Assembly (NCBI GenBank): GCA_020137815.1
Contig: CM035361.1
Span: 1,890,489 to 1,954,488 of the forward strand
Length of the DNA stretch: 64,000 nucleotides
Source of the DNA: Hormiphora californensis
Lineage: Eukaryota > Ctenophora > Tentaculata > Cydippida > Pleurobrachiidae
Direction of reading: 5' to 3'
A model generated the notes under the pieces. It searched no databases and was not told the origin of the DNA. It saw nothing but the letters and a program-made list of their open reading frames with translations. Every line of letters begins with the position of its first letter. The stretch's first letter is position 1. The position numbers were made by a program, and so were the translations under genes. Shown piece by piece: positions 10,701 to 22,618 of this stretch.

Positions 10701-13442
10701 ATAATAAAACGGGGATGATGTGCCGTACCTTTTGTTTAATTGTTGGATTTTCAGCACACACCACATCCATCTCAAAGCCAGCATCGTCAACTTCAAATTG
10801 AGGCACTGTTATCCTGGGAAATTGGGTGTGTGTGTGTGTGTGTGTGTTTTGCACCGCCCGTCATTCCTCCCACTTTACTGCCCCACAATGGTCGGCAGAC
10901 AACCTATATTAATATCACTCTTCGCCACCGTCCCCCACACGTAGGGATAATGTTGATGTTGTTCCGGTTTGGGTCCTGGTATTTTGTCGAGCAAGCTCAA
11001 CATTTCCCTCGAACCTTCGCCGGCATCACAAGAAGAGTATTTGATACAGTGAATCTAATAGTAGACTGACATACCTATATTGTCAGGACAATGGATGGAA
11101 TTTACCTGTCTCACAGACTGGTCTTTGGTTACTACTGCTCCAAGGAGCTGTAGAGGTAGGTGGGTTGCCGGATATGACAATACCGTGGGTTCACCATCTA
11201 ATCGGTGACGGCTGAAATATCTTATCACACCTCAGGTCTTGGGTCAAAACCGCTAGCAGTACTTATCAGCATGCAACCTGGGGGTCCGGACAGCTAATTT
11301 CTTAGCAAGCACAGATAAGCATGAAAACGCTTATGTAAACTTCTGGTGAGCATTTGGCAAATTATCGACTCCCAGGGGTTGCACTATTGCGGGGTAATTA
11401 CTTGCCATACGGCGGAGGTGGCCATTTGTTTGGCCCAGACCTGCCCTACCACTCTTGGGTCCCTTATTGCGTTGTTATAGAAGAAAAATCCCCCATAAGT
11501 AGCGTTGCCCTATAGTTTGCCACTTGTTCCAGGTCGGGATAGTTAGGGATGGTTTAATCGAATAGGTTACTTTTGGCTATTAGTTTGGAGAATATTACCA
11601 AATCAAGTGTGTTGCTTGATCTGTTTGTTAGTGAGGAGGATTGTTCTAGATATATTGCAAAGGTAGTATGTGGCAAAAATTTGGGCAGAGGTTCCCCAGG
11701 GGAATAACCCCTATTTTTGCGAGAGAAGGTAACCTCCGTCCGACCAATATGGGATGTTGGACAGGAGGGCTGTTTTAAAGGCTACAGCTGCCGGGTGATT
11801 ACAAATCATGGGTTGCCATAATTGAGGGAGGCTAGTTCTCTGGCGTAGAATTTACCCCCATAATTAAATGGGAGACAGCCGAAGGGTCATCAGGCATGCC
11901 TAGTATGCAGAGGCCCTCGGTGATTACAAATCATGGGTTGCCATGTGTAACAAGGTTACTGGCTGGGGTGAGATTATCAGTTCAACCGGGATCCCCACTA
12001 AGACTCAGCCCGACGACCGACCGACAAACGATCGATCAACGACCGATATCAATCGTCAACCAACCGCTCATCAATCGACCGCCGAACCAAATCCCAGCAG
12101 GGACCAGCCGCACTGCAAGAGCTCGGTGCCATAGTTGAGTTCGGCAAGGTCTCTGGCAAAGTTTACTCCCCAAGATTGGGGAGAGAGCCGGTGTGATTTG
12201 ACCGTAATCACTGGACCATCAGCCAACCAGGTCCACGGCAACGGGACTGAGCTCGAAGAACTCAGCTGGCACGAAGAACCTGAGTTCCCCCCGCTGTGGG
12301 AAATTGGGTACTGTTACCCTGTTTCTCTCTAGCTCGCTCTATCTCTCCCCTCCCCTCCCTCTCTTTTATTAATGGTTTCGTTAGTGGTTCGTTGGTTAGT
12401 GGTTTCGTTAGTGGTTTCGTTAGTGGTTTCGTTAGTGGTTCGTTGGTTAGTGGTTTTGTTAGTGTTCGGCCATTCCTAACAGAATATTTCACCTGTAAAA
12501 CTCCAATTCGTCCATGATAACTTTAGGATCGTCCACGCTGACGGGTGTGGTAAATACTCCGGAGGTTTGGTAAAACTGGAGAATACTTGCAAACACTTCC
12601 CTGGAAACAATATGTGGTCATTGAGTTCTGTTACCATGGCAACGCAGTGGGTTACCATGGCAACTGCACAATCCTCTGGAGTCGTAATTGGGGAATTGGT
12701 GGTATAAAACTACTCTAATCTTTATTCAAGTTATGACTACAAGTGATAGATTTCACCTATTTCTGTCGAAATAGTAAGCATCAAGTTCTTCCTTCCAGTA
12801 ACGTTCTCTATCAGGCGAGGCAAGGAGGCTGTGAGGGAATCTGCGGATCTTCTCCTCTCTAATCATGAACAAACGGCCCGAGACGTTTATCCTGCAAGAA
12901 TATGCGATGATCTGCTGAATTTCAAAGGAACAGAAGTGATTATTTTTGACTAGAAGCTGTTAGTTCAAGAGTAACAACTGACACATGACAACCATTATAC
13001 TGGTTACTATGGTTACTAATAGTAACCATAGTAACCATAGTAACTTACTATGGTTACTATGGTTACTATGGTTACTATGGTTACCGAACACAATCCAGGA
13101 AGGGTGATGAGGGTGTGTAGCTGAGAAGATCTAAACCTCCCCTGTAACTTATCCCGCCGGAAAATGTTGACATGTTTCTGGAGCGGGGTAGTGAACCTGA
13201 AAATGGGGATTATTGAGATCTTTGATATTATAGGGGCTCAATTCTGCTATTGCTAAGGGCATGAACCCCTGAAGATCATCGATACATGGGCCCGGCAAAA
13301 GGCACGAAATTGGCTGATCTCTGCACCGATTCAACCGATTCAGATTGAACAGAAACAAAAGTGATTTGTTGCACTCACGTCCGGTGAAAGGATCTATAGA
13401 TGTCGTAGGTTGGGTACAGCTAGCAACGGCTGGCGTTGCCAT
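6465..13442 (-). CDS. Voltage-gated potassium channel, Shaker (Kv1)-like
   Basis: Nine exons join with matching phases: 12891-12757, 12600-12493, 11211-11106, 10608-10500, 10329-10194, 9996-9834, 7337-7170, 7023-6871 and 6578-6465. They encode the T1 tetramerisation domain (INVSGRLF...YYFDRNR, then ILQFYQTSGVF), S1 (MAWLDCILILLSVAMLII), S2, S3 (WLDILSIMPFYL), S4 (ILRICRIFRVTRIFKLVRR), S5, the pore helix and filter (TIATVGYGDMYPSS), and S6. The FDRNR in T1 is Kv1-like. Family role: tetrameric delayed-rectifier or A-type K+ channel in the plasma membrane. The S6 hinge reads ALPATII instead of PVP. The C-terminus is very short (KFSEEYEKVNKHKQ, stop). A start with ideal Kozak context (GCTACCATGG) at 13442 opens MATPAVASC and has a GTGAGT donor at 13378. 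Its phase does not fit the T1 exon directly, so a small exon is missing or this start is wrong. A crystallin gene lies in the S3-S4 intron on the plus strand. Confidence 0.88.
6590..6830. repeat. GTTAGGGTGTTG minisatellite in the last Kv intron
   Basis: About 20 imperfect copies of a 12-base unit GTTAGGGTGTTG fill most of the 292-base intron between the pore exon and the S6 exon. It looks telomere-like but lacks the regular six-base period. Confidence 0.85.
7628..7762. repeat. (CT)n array with TATCACACTCC interruptions
   Basis: Blocks of CT repeats separated by three copies of TATCACACTCCCTCTC, showing higher-order duplication of array plus interruption. It lies inside the long Kv S3-S4 intron. 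Confidence 0.9.
8388..8929 (-). other. Unrecognised open stretch in Kv intron, possibly degenerate retroelement
   Basis: Two adjacent minus-strand open frames (8929-8639 and 8609-8388) are separated by a stop. The translation has normal, non-repetitive composition, for example ITLHAGSTGTLVAVSLSTRK. It vaguely recalls the pre-protease/RT linker of Ty3-type polyproteins, but no catalytic motif is visible. I cannot assign it; it may equally be non-coding. Confidence 0.15.
8914..8920 (+). promoter_or_regulatory. Possible TATA box for the crystallin gene
   Basis: TATAAAT follows a GGGTTTGGGGG run about 230 bp upstream of the crystallin start codon. The stretch between (9045-9112) contains four copies of an ATTCAGTGTTAC-type unit, which would lie in the 5' UTR. 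Confidence 0.25.
9045..9112 (+). repeat. ATTCAGTGTTACCCC tandem repeat upstream of crystallin
   Basis: Four imperfect copies of CCATTCAGTGTTAC spaced 15-24 bp apart, directly before the crystallin open frame. Confidence 0.7.
9151..9444 (+). CDS. Small secreted single-domain beta/gamma-crystallin
   Basis: A 97-residue intronless gene. The first methionine at 9151 is followed by a clean signal peptide (MKVFLVALIALVAMASA); an upstream in-frame start at 9019 would spoil it, so 9151 is preferred. The mature part has two Greek-key motifs, LFEHPHFRG and CFEHGHFRG. Each is followed by a calcium-binding signature of the N/D-N/D-x-x-S/T-S type: NDKASS and DNKISS. That is one complete beta/gamma-crystallin domain with both calcium sites intact. 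The protein is rich in His, Arg, Phe and Trp. Known single-domain relatives bind calcium and are structural or stress proteins. The gene sits antisense inside the S3-S4 intron of the Kv gene. Codon use is more GC-rich than its surroundings. Confidence 0.88.
   Translation: MKVFLVALIALVAMASARPHLALFEHPHFRGHRHNIHGPQPWVGGFNDKASSWHAHRGNWDCFEHGHFRGRKFRMPQGQRKPVMPGFDNKISSCRPH
9975..10090 (-). repeat. Quadruplicated 28-bp 3' splice-site module in the Kv gene
   Basis: Four tandem copies of a 28-base unit reading, on the minus strand, TTTCTTCAAAYTATTCCTMC then CCTCYCAG. Each ends in a pyrimidine tract plus AG, so four acceptors are lined up. The innermost (exon from 9996) gives FFKLFLPWLD, which fits the S2-S3 linker. 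Confidence 0.85.
11212..12492. other. Kv intron with short repeats
   Basis: The intron between the second T1 exon and the T1-S1 linker exon. It contains a direct repeat of GGTGATTACAAATCATGGGT at 11792 and 11918. It also has a CGACCGA-rich stretch (12010-12085) and a TTAGTGGTTTCG minisatellite (12370-12465). The open frames here are not supported as exons. Confidence 0.6.
12630..12664 (+). promoter_or_regulatory. Two RFX X-box-like palindromes in a Kv intron
   Basis: GTTACCATGGCAAC occurs at 12630-12643 and again at 12651-12664. Both match the RFX consensus GTNRCC(N0-3)RGYAAC exactly. They lie in the 156-base intron between the two T1 exons. Function is not shown by the sequence. Confidence 0.35.
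12995..13085. repeat. GGTTACTAT / ATAGTAACC inverted minisatellite
   Basis: About nine copies of a nine-base unit, first TATGGTTAC, then its complement GTAACCATA, then TATGGTTAC again. The array can fold on itself. It lies between the first supported T1 exon and the candidate start exon of the Kv gene. Confidence 0.8.
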
Positions 13443-14332
13443 GGTAGCAGCTTCTGTTTCTATGAAGTTGTTTGGTAGTTACAAAAAAACAACATGACGG
13501 AGAGATTTTGAGGATAAAAGTTATATTAAATAATAGCATAGTATATTATTACAGTTGTTGTAACAGTTTAATAAAATGCTCTAAACACAAGCTAACCGTA
13601 TGCATGTATGGTCGTCAGAGGTTAAATTTTTAGGGTTTCTTCTCCCGATAAATCGAATCTACAAGCTACACGTTGTGTTACTCCGCTTATTGTTTCATTC
13701 CTTTTCCATCTCTCTCTTACTTCATTCCTTCTTTCTCCCTCTCTCTCTCGTACTTCATTCCTTCTTTCTCCCTCTCTCTCTCTTACTTCATTCCTTCTTT
13801 CTCTCTCTCTCTCTTACTTCATTCCTTCTTTCTATGCCTATGAATTATGAACTGAATTATGAAGTAGACTATTTAAAATTCAGTACGTGCCACGTGGTCA
13901 ACTAGGGGGCCTCACGCGAAGTATAAAGTCACGCTACCACGCCTATTCAGCGACCGTTATGAATCGAGGTTTAGGGCCGGTTCCGGAGAGCTTATCCCAA
14001 AAGAATCTCACACCTGAGTCAATGGGTTGCTGTGTTAGACCACTGTGCCAGATGTTATTTTCGTTTTGTGGGTAAGAAGGAATCTACAAAACTCATCATG
14101 TGTTAATTTTCAATGCAAATTCAGAACTTCATTTCACGATATTGATCCAGCCAATACATTTATCAAATCAGATCTGTCCATCACGATTCTTCAACGTGTT
14201 AATTTATAGTCACAAACGGGTCACACACACACAACTTTTCTTGTCATTAAAAACTTTGTGTCTTTTTCGAGGAGCACTTGTGTCACTGAAATGGTCCTTT
14301 TCACATAAGTCGGGGACGAGGTTTAAAATCAA
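13443..14332. other. Intergenic stretch between the Kv gene and the peptide precursor
   Basis: No supported exon. It includes a CTTCATTCCTTCTTTCTCCCTCTCTCT repeat of about 30 bp in four copies (13690-13830). Both flanking genes are on the minus strand, so this holds the Kv promoter region and the precursor 3' UTR. Confidence 0.5.
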
Positions 14333-15789
14333 TCAGGCGGGTGGTTGGTACAGATTTGAACTAGTTGTCCAGACGTTCAACATCCAACGCTTTCGATAGA
14401 GTCCTGGAAATGTGAAATTTGGGTCAAATAACTGGATGATCGAGAATAGAGAAGAAGAAGGAGGGAGAAGAAGAAGAATGAATAAGAGGAGAAAAGAAGA
14501 TCGATGGTGTCATGATTGTGGTTCGTGGATTGTCTCACCTTTTCCAGCTCTTCTTCTTCCATGAATTTCATCGACTCTTTTCACAAAATCTTCATCCAAA
14601 TCAATAAAGGCATCTATCTCCTCCCTGGCAGTAGGCACCTAGGATGAAATAATGGAGATGGTAAAACATCTCCTGCAGATAATATGATATTCAGCTGTAT
14701 AGCAATCTGATAGCTGATACGCTGATTTTGTGATCGAAACTATGTTGCAGCCTGCAGGAGAATTTCTCCGTTGAATTTAGATTTAAATTTCCCTCACCTG
14801 GCACAATTTCCTTCCCCCTTCTCCTCTTTCTTGCCTCATCAGCGTCTCGCTTCCCGAAGTTATCCAGGTTGTTAACTGTGTGGAGATTGTATATTCCAAT
14901 AAATTGACGGAAGCTTTTGCTTCATCAACTATCATGTCGAGTGTGATCAGAATCTTTAATTTATACCTTTTCGCCGTTTCTCCTCCTCTCTTTTGGATCG
15001 TCCAGGAACCACCTCTTTCCTTCCCGGCCGAGCTGCATCCTCACGCTTCTCCAGACCAGGAACTATAGCTGTGGAGATTATTATATTACAGTAGACGATT
15101 AGACATGTTTTAGGTGTAATGATTCCCTACCAACAAAGCGTCACCAAGGTCAAAGAAGATTATTTTCCCAAAAACGCAGAACATTCGCGTCTCAATTAAC
15201 TTACATTTTCTTCGGCCTTCTTCTCTCTTTTCTAAACCAGGAACAACACCTTTTCGTCTTCCCCTGTCCTCTTCATCCTCCATCCGTTTATCAAGATCAC
15301 TCTCCTGCACCTCTCCCAGCTCTTCGCTTCTTCTAACTCTCCCGGGGACAACTGAATAAGAGATATTAGAAAGGCGACGCTGTCTGGCGGCACCGAACCA
15401 ATCTGAGCGTGCAACTGCTGCACTGTCGAATCAAAACGGGTTTGGTTTGTTGGTTCTGGGACTTCCTGCCAAAAATCTTCTAAACTTACATTTTCGTCTG
15501 AGATCAATTAGAGCTTCCTCGCGATCTAAAAGGAGACCTGGCATTCGCTTGGACAGATCTAAACGACTTTCTCGCTTTACCTAGTAAGAAAGGCTTGATT
15601 AAACTTCGAGGGACTGGAACGATCATCAAGGTCTCAGCAGGATAAAGAACCACAACCGAGAGCCCAGTATGATAGGGAAAAGATAGGAGCGTGGTCCTTG
15701 AGTGAGTGCTTAGTTCTTACCAATAGTCTTTCTTCAGGAAACGCGGATATCACGGCCACTGTTACGGTAAGAAGGATCACCTGTATCAT
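14333..15789 (-). CDS. Candidate neuropeptide precursor (dibasic-rich, one NFGKR amidation site)
   Basis: Seven small exons: 15789-15721, 15580-15490, 15351-15205, 15062-14967, 14875-14798 (or 14805), 14638-14539 and 14403-14333. Exon 1 encodes a signal peptide (MIQVILLTVTVAVISAFP). The rest is hydrophilic, without cysteines in the main chain, and full of dibasic or polybasic sites (KR, RRK, RRSEE, KRRRGK). Repeated cores occur: MPGLLLDREE, FVPGRVRR, GVVPGLEKREE, FPGLEKRED and VVPGRSKREE. Exon 5 gives KRRK-VNNLDNFGKR, a textbook site for release of VNNLDNF-amide. The final exon ends SNLYQPPA. Junctions 1-2, 2-3, 3-4, 4-5 and 6-7 agree in phase. The 5-6 junction needs a weak ATT|GTGCCA donor to stay in frame; with the stronger CAG|GTGAGG donor the frame stops soon after. 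Sequence features are direct; the peptide-hormone role is inferred. Confidence 0.65.
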
Positions 15790-16035
15790 CTTGAGCTTTT
15801 ATCGAGCTTATAGTCTGGAAAATGGCTGTCCGAGCTAGGATATAAAGTGATCGATGAACAAAAGATATTTTGCCTGCAGTTCAAATTCAAAAGAACAAGA
15901 GTGGTTAGATGATTTGATTTTAGTCTCAACTGATGGTTGATCTCAAGAAGATGAAACCTCAAAATCAAATAAGGATCAACTCAGTAGAAGTGAATATTAA
16001 AAAGAGCTCGAGCGGGTATTATATATTCTCGCACG

Positions 16036-16116
<81 letters not shown>

Positions 16117-17042
16117 ACGCATCTAGAGGTGCAAGTGTCTGATTAAAATTGCAGCCAATATATATGAGGTCACAATAGCAAGTTAATAGCAAGTCAAATT
16201 GGGGCTTTGTCATTGTGGTGGTGTGCTCGTGGGATTAAATGAAATCTAGAATGCGAGAAGTCAGACAGGCAGATAGAAGAATATTGGGAGACAATTGCAG
16301 TTTGTGTCACGTGTTATTAGGACACAATTCTCACCCTGATCTCTCATTCTTGTTCAATTACTAAATTTGAATAATTCACACCATCATTCACTATTTCGAT
16401 ATTTTGGAAAACAATCGAGTTAGAGAACATAAAGAAGACAAAAGCCAATTTAAATGAGGTTTCGCTTATATCGTTTCACATCTAAGCTACGGAGAAGACT
16501 AGGATCTCGGATTTCTTACCTGACGTGTGTAGAACTCCCTCTGGAAATTGAGCTGTGTTCATTCTATTGAACTCTTTATGACGCAGTTAAAGACAAGGTT
16601 GTTCCAGGAAGCGTCTTGTCTTCGGAGAGAGTCTCCATGTCTTCAGTCTTTCGGCGTATGGTTCGGTCTATGGTTTAAGTTTAGACCTCTTGCTCTTTCT
16701 CTTTCAGAATGCTTTTAGTTATAGGGATGCCTAATCGGGTGAATTAAAACAGGTTGTCAGGTTTTACGGACAGTTTTGGGTAATGGGCATTTCAGATCTG
16801 AAGAAATATATATATTTTCAAACACATGACAAACACAAATAAGCTCATTGATAAGAATAACAATTCATTTCTCGCCTCAAAAACGTCAAAGGTAAGGCAC
16901 CTGATCTACTCTCTCCCAATCACTGGGTAAGCCTGTGGTGCTTATCCCCGATAATAAGCCATAAGCCACTCCGTACAGCATGGGGGCCAGCCCTACGTCC
17001 AGGGATCCGAAATTCCAATTCGTGACCTTCTGTGTGTTACCC
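15790..17042. other. Intergenic stretch with a (CT)n array
   Basis: Contains a clean (CT)n array at 16040-16114 and otherwise unique AT-rich sequence. It would include the promoter of the peptide precursor (start 15789) and the 3' UTR of the sulfotransferase. No supported exons. Confidence 0.5.
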
Positions 17043-18275
17043 CTACACCACCCAGCCCTCATTTCTCGCCTTATATTGCCTGATTTCAGTCACTAATCCT
17101 TGGCAATCATAATTAAACAACTCACAGTCCTCCCTAGTCCATTCTGCCACCCTATCAATTAACTCGTCCGATAGTGAACTATAAAAGTCAAGCAAATCCT
17201 TCCTTTTCTCATCTCTATTTGGATTCCCATTCATCCTAACACCAACACTCACCCCACTCTCATCTCCTATATCGGCTAACATGTGCTTCATCTCACAGTC
17301 ATAGTTCTCAACTTTCAGGATGTAATCATACTCAAAATATTTCGAGCAGGGGGAACACATCTCGGTGTAGGGTAGCCAGTGGGCATTACGGGTTATACCA
17401 TGTTGCTTATTATTGGAGAATACCAGTTGGGACACCCAGGATGAGAGTTTTGTGCCGAGATTAGAGTCTAGTTTCCATGGTAACAAGTCGTTAGTAACGG
17501 CTGTTAGGAACTCCTCAAACGTAGCTGATAGTGGGAGAAGATAAGGGTTGGTGGTGTGATTGAAGTATAACGTGACACCCCGGAGTATCCTTCCGTCGTG
17601 ATTATGCTCCCAGTCATTCAAGTACTTAGTGGCTATTGATATCGCTTCCTGGATCAGTCTCTCCTTTTCTTTGCTTGATAGGTTCAGTCCTGATTTTCTG
17701 TATCTGGGTACAAGTGTCTGAAGAACGGGTTTAAGGAATCCACCCTCTACACGAGGAGTTTGAATCTTGTCCCGGTAGGCAGAGAGAATCCTATCAAACG
17801 GATGTCGAACTATCAACATTTTTGGGGTGTTGGACTTCGATCGGGACGCTAGAAACCCCGCTTTCCTCCAAAGTTTTATCCCAGCTTTGCTACAATCATC
17901 ATGATACACCGGACAGAAGAGTCGGTTAGTTGTGGAGCTTGCACTTTTGAAAATAGGACACCACAGCAGCCCGTTTTCTCCGATCTTATCAAAGTGAAAC
18001 ATCTCCCTTGCACCGCGTTCCACTCTCAGCTTCGGACAATGTGATCTAACGTGTTCCCGTCTCACCTTCATTAAGTCTCTAAACCCTTCACTATCAATAC
18101 AAGTAGACATGGGATATGAGCTGTTGGTATCCAGATACAACTCAGAGATTATTGATTTGTTATTGTTGGTGGTGGTTTGTGTACTGGAGAAGTAGAGGAG
18201 AAGAGTGACAAGTCCATGTGAGAAGAGGGCCACGATGAGAAGGCATTTCTTGAAGCGTACCACCATATCACACAC
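17043..18275 (-). CDS. Golgi carbohydrate sulfotransferase, HNK-1ST/chondroitin 4-O type
   Basis: A 410-residue intronless gene for a type II membrane protein. Residues 1-10 are a short cytosolic tail and about 11-30 a signal anchor (LLIVALFSHGLVTLLLYF). The lumenal domain has the 5'-phosphosulfate-binding segment WCPIFKSASSTTNR near residue 105. The 3'-phosphate-binding segment IVRHPFDRILSAYRDK is near 155, and the C-terminal family motif HWLPYTEMCSPC...YDYILKVEN near 315. These are the signature of the Sulfotransfer_2 family (CHST8-14). Enzymes of this family move sulfate from PAPS to a sugar hydroxyl on glycoprotein or proteoglycan chains in the Golgi. The acceptor sugar cannot be told from sequence. 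NHT and NLS sequons are present. A 43-base palindrome lies about 230 bp upstream. Confidence 0.88.
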   Translation of the reverse strand: MCDMVVRFKKCLLIVALFSHGLVTLLLYFSSTQTTTNNNKSIISELYLDTNSSYPMSTCIDSEGFRDLMKVRREHVRSHCPKLRVERGAREMFHFDKIGENGLLWCPIFKSASSTTNRLFCPVYHDDCSKAGIKLWRKAGFLASRSKSNTPKMLIVRHPFDRILSAYRDKIQTPRVEGGFLKPVLQTLVPRYRKSGLNLSSKEKERLIQEAISIATKYLNDWEHNHDGRILRGVTLYFNHTTNPYLLPLSATFEEFLTAVTNDLLPWKLDSNLGTKLSSWVSQLVFSNNKQHGITRNAHWLPYTEMCSPCSKYFEYDYILKVENYDCEMKHMLADIGDESGVSVGVRMNGNPNRDEKRKDLLDFYSSLSDELIDRVAEWTREDCELFNYDCQGLVTEIRQYKARNEGWVV

Positions 18276-18502
18276 AAGATATATTACACGCTACTAAACT
18301 AGCCATAATAGTCAAAGTTGAGAGATGAGGGTATTTAGGCTTCTGTGTGTGTGCTTTACACAGATCTGTTAGTATTGTGCTGGAATATTGAGGAGAGGTT
18401 TATGACTTTATGACGTTTCAGCTCACGATCCCTCAACCTCTACGTACTTATATATCCCCTAGTCGAGTGGTTTAGGTCACACAAACCACGACAAACTCAA
18501 AC

Positions 18503-18545
18503 TGCCAGCCATGTTATACTGCCTGGCAGTATAACATGGCTGGCA
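18503..18545. repeat. 43-bp perfect palindrome upstream of the sulfotransferase
   Basis: Arms TGCCAGCCATGTTATACTGCC (18503-18523) and its exact complement (18525-18545) surround a single T. The two arms match at all 21 positions. Confidence 0.9.
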
Positions 18546-18769
18546 TAAGATGACTTACTGGAAATAATGCTGATGATGATTGTGAAGTTCTATATTACCC
18601 CAGGTAGGATTTATATCACCTGTATCGCATACAAGATCTCTATAGCAGTATAGCTCCTATCCCTTAACTATTCACTTCCTATAGCTTGATGTTTACATAC
18701 GATTCTCACTTTGTATTGGTCTTACCTACGTGATTTTAGAGAGAGTGTGATATAAAGAAATAGAGAGAA

Positions 18770-18772
18770 AGA

Positions 18773-18812
<40 letters not shown>

Positions 18813-18836
18813 TAGAGAGAGAGAGATAGAGAGAGA
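18770..18836. repeat. (GA)n array
   Basis: GA repeats with some GATA interruptions, about 100 bp upstream of the ephrin-receptor-like/sushi gene start. Confidence 0.9.
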
Positions 18837-18939
18837 TTGTATACTTTGTTTGTGTACGTTGTGCCTACATTGCTCCGATCATCAAAATATCGCTTCCTAT
18901 AATATCAAGCAATCATTAGCTGTTGTTGAGTGTAGAAAT

Positions 18940-22184
<3,245 letters not shown>

Positions 22185-22618
22185 CCACTGGCTTTTAGCA
22201 AGGACAATGTTTAGAGTTAGACCAAACTTTTCGTTTGAAACAGTTCCTGAGAGAGATGAATTGTTTTGATACAAACATGTTTTGATAACAACATGATAAC
22301 CGGACAAGACCAAGAACTGTGGCAGCATATTGTAGTTTAGAGAATTAGAGAATTAGAGATTCTGCTGGCGAGAATTTTGTACTGCGACAATTCTGTGAAT
22401 AAATAATTGAACTCGGATATAATGAGGTTGTGGGAAAAATAGTTAGTTACATTTTTATAACTTTAAAATAATTTCAAAATGTTGATTCAACACACCTAAA
22501 ACATTGCTCTGCTGAAGTCAAATTGCTCAAAAATACACGCCATACACGACTAAATCCTATTAGGATTCCTATTAAGAATAACCAGTTATTAATAACAGTG
22601 TCCGCCCTGCACTATATT

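Noticed and set aside
17043-18275. Bacterial or viral origin of the intronless sulfotransferase
   Set aside because: The HNK-1ST/C4ST motif order and signal anchor are standard animal Golgi features, and many animal members are intronless.
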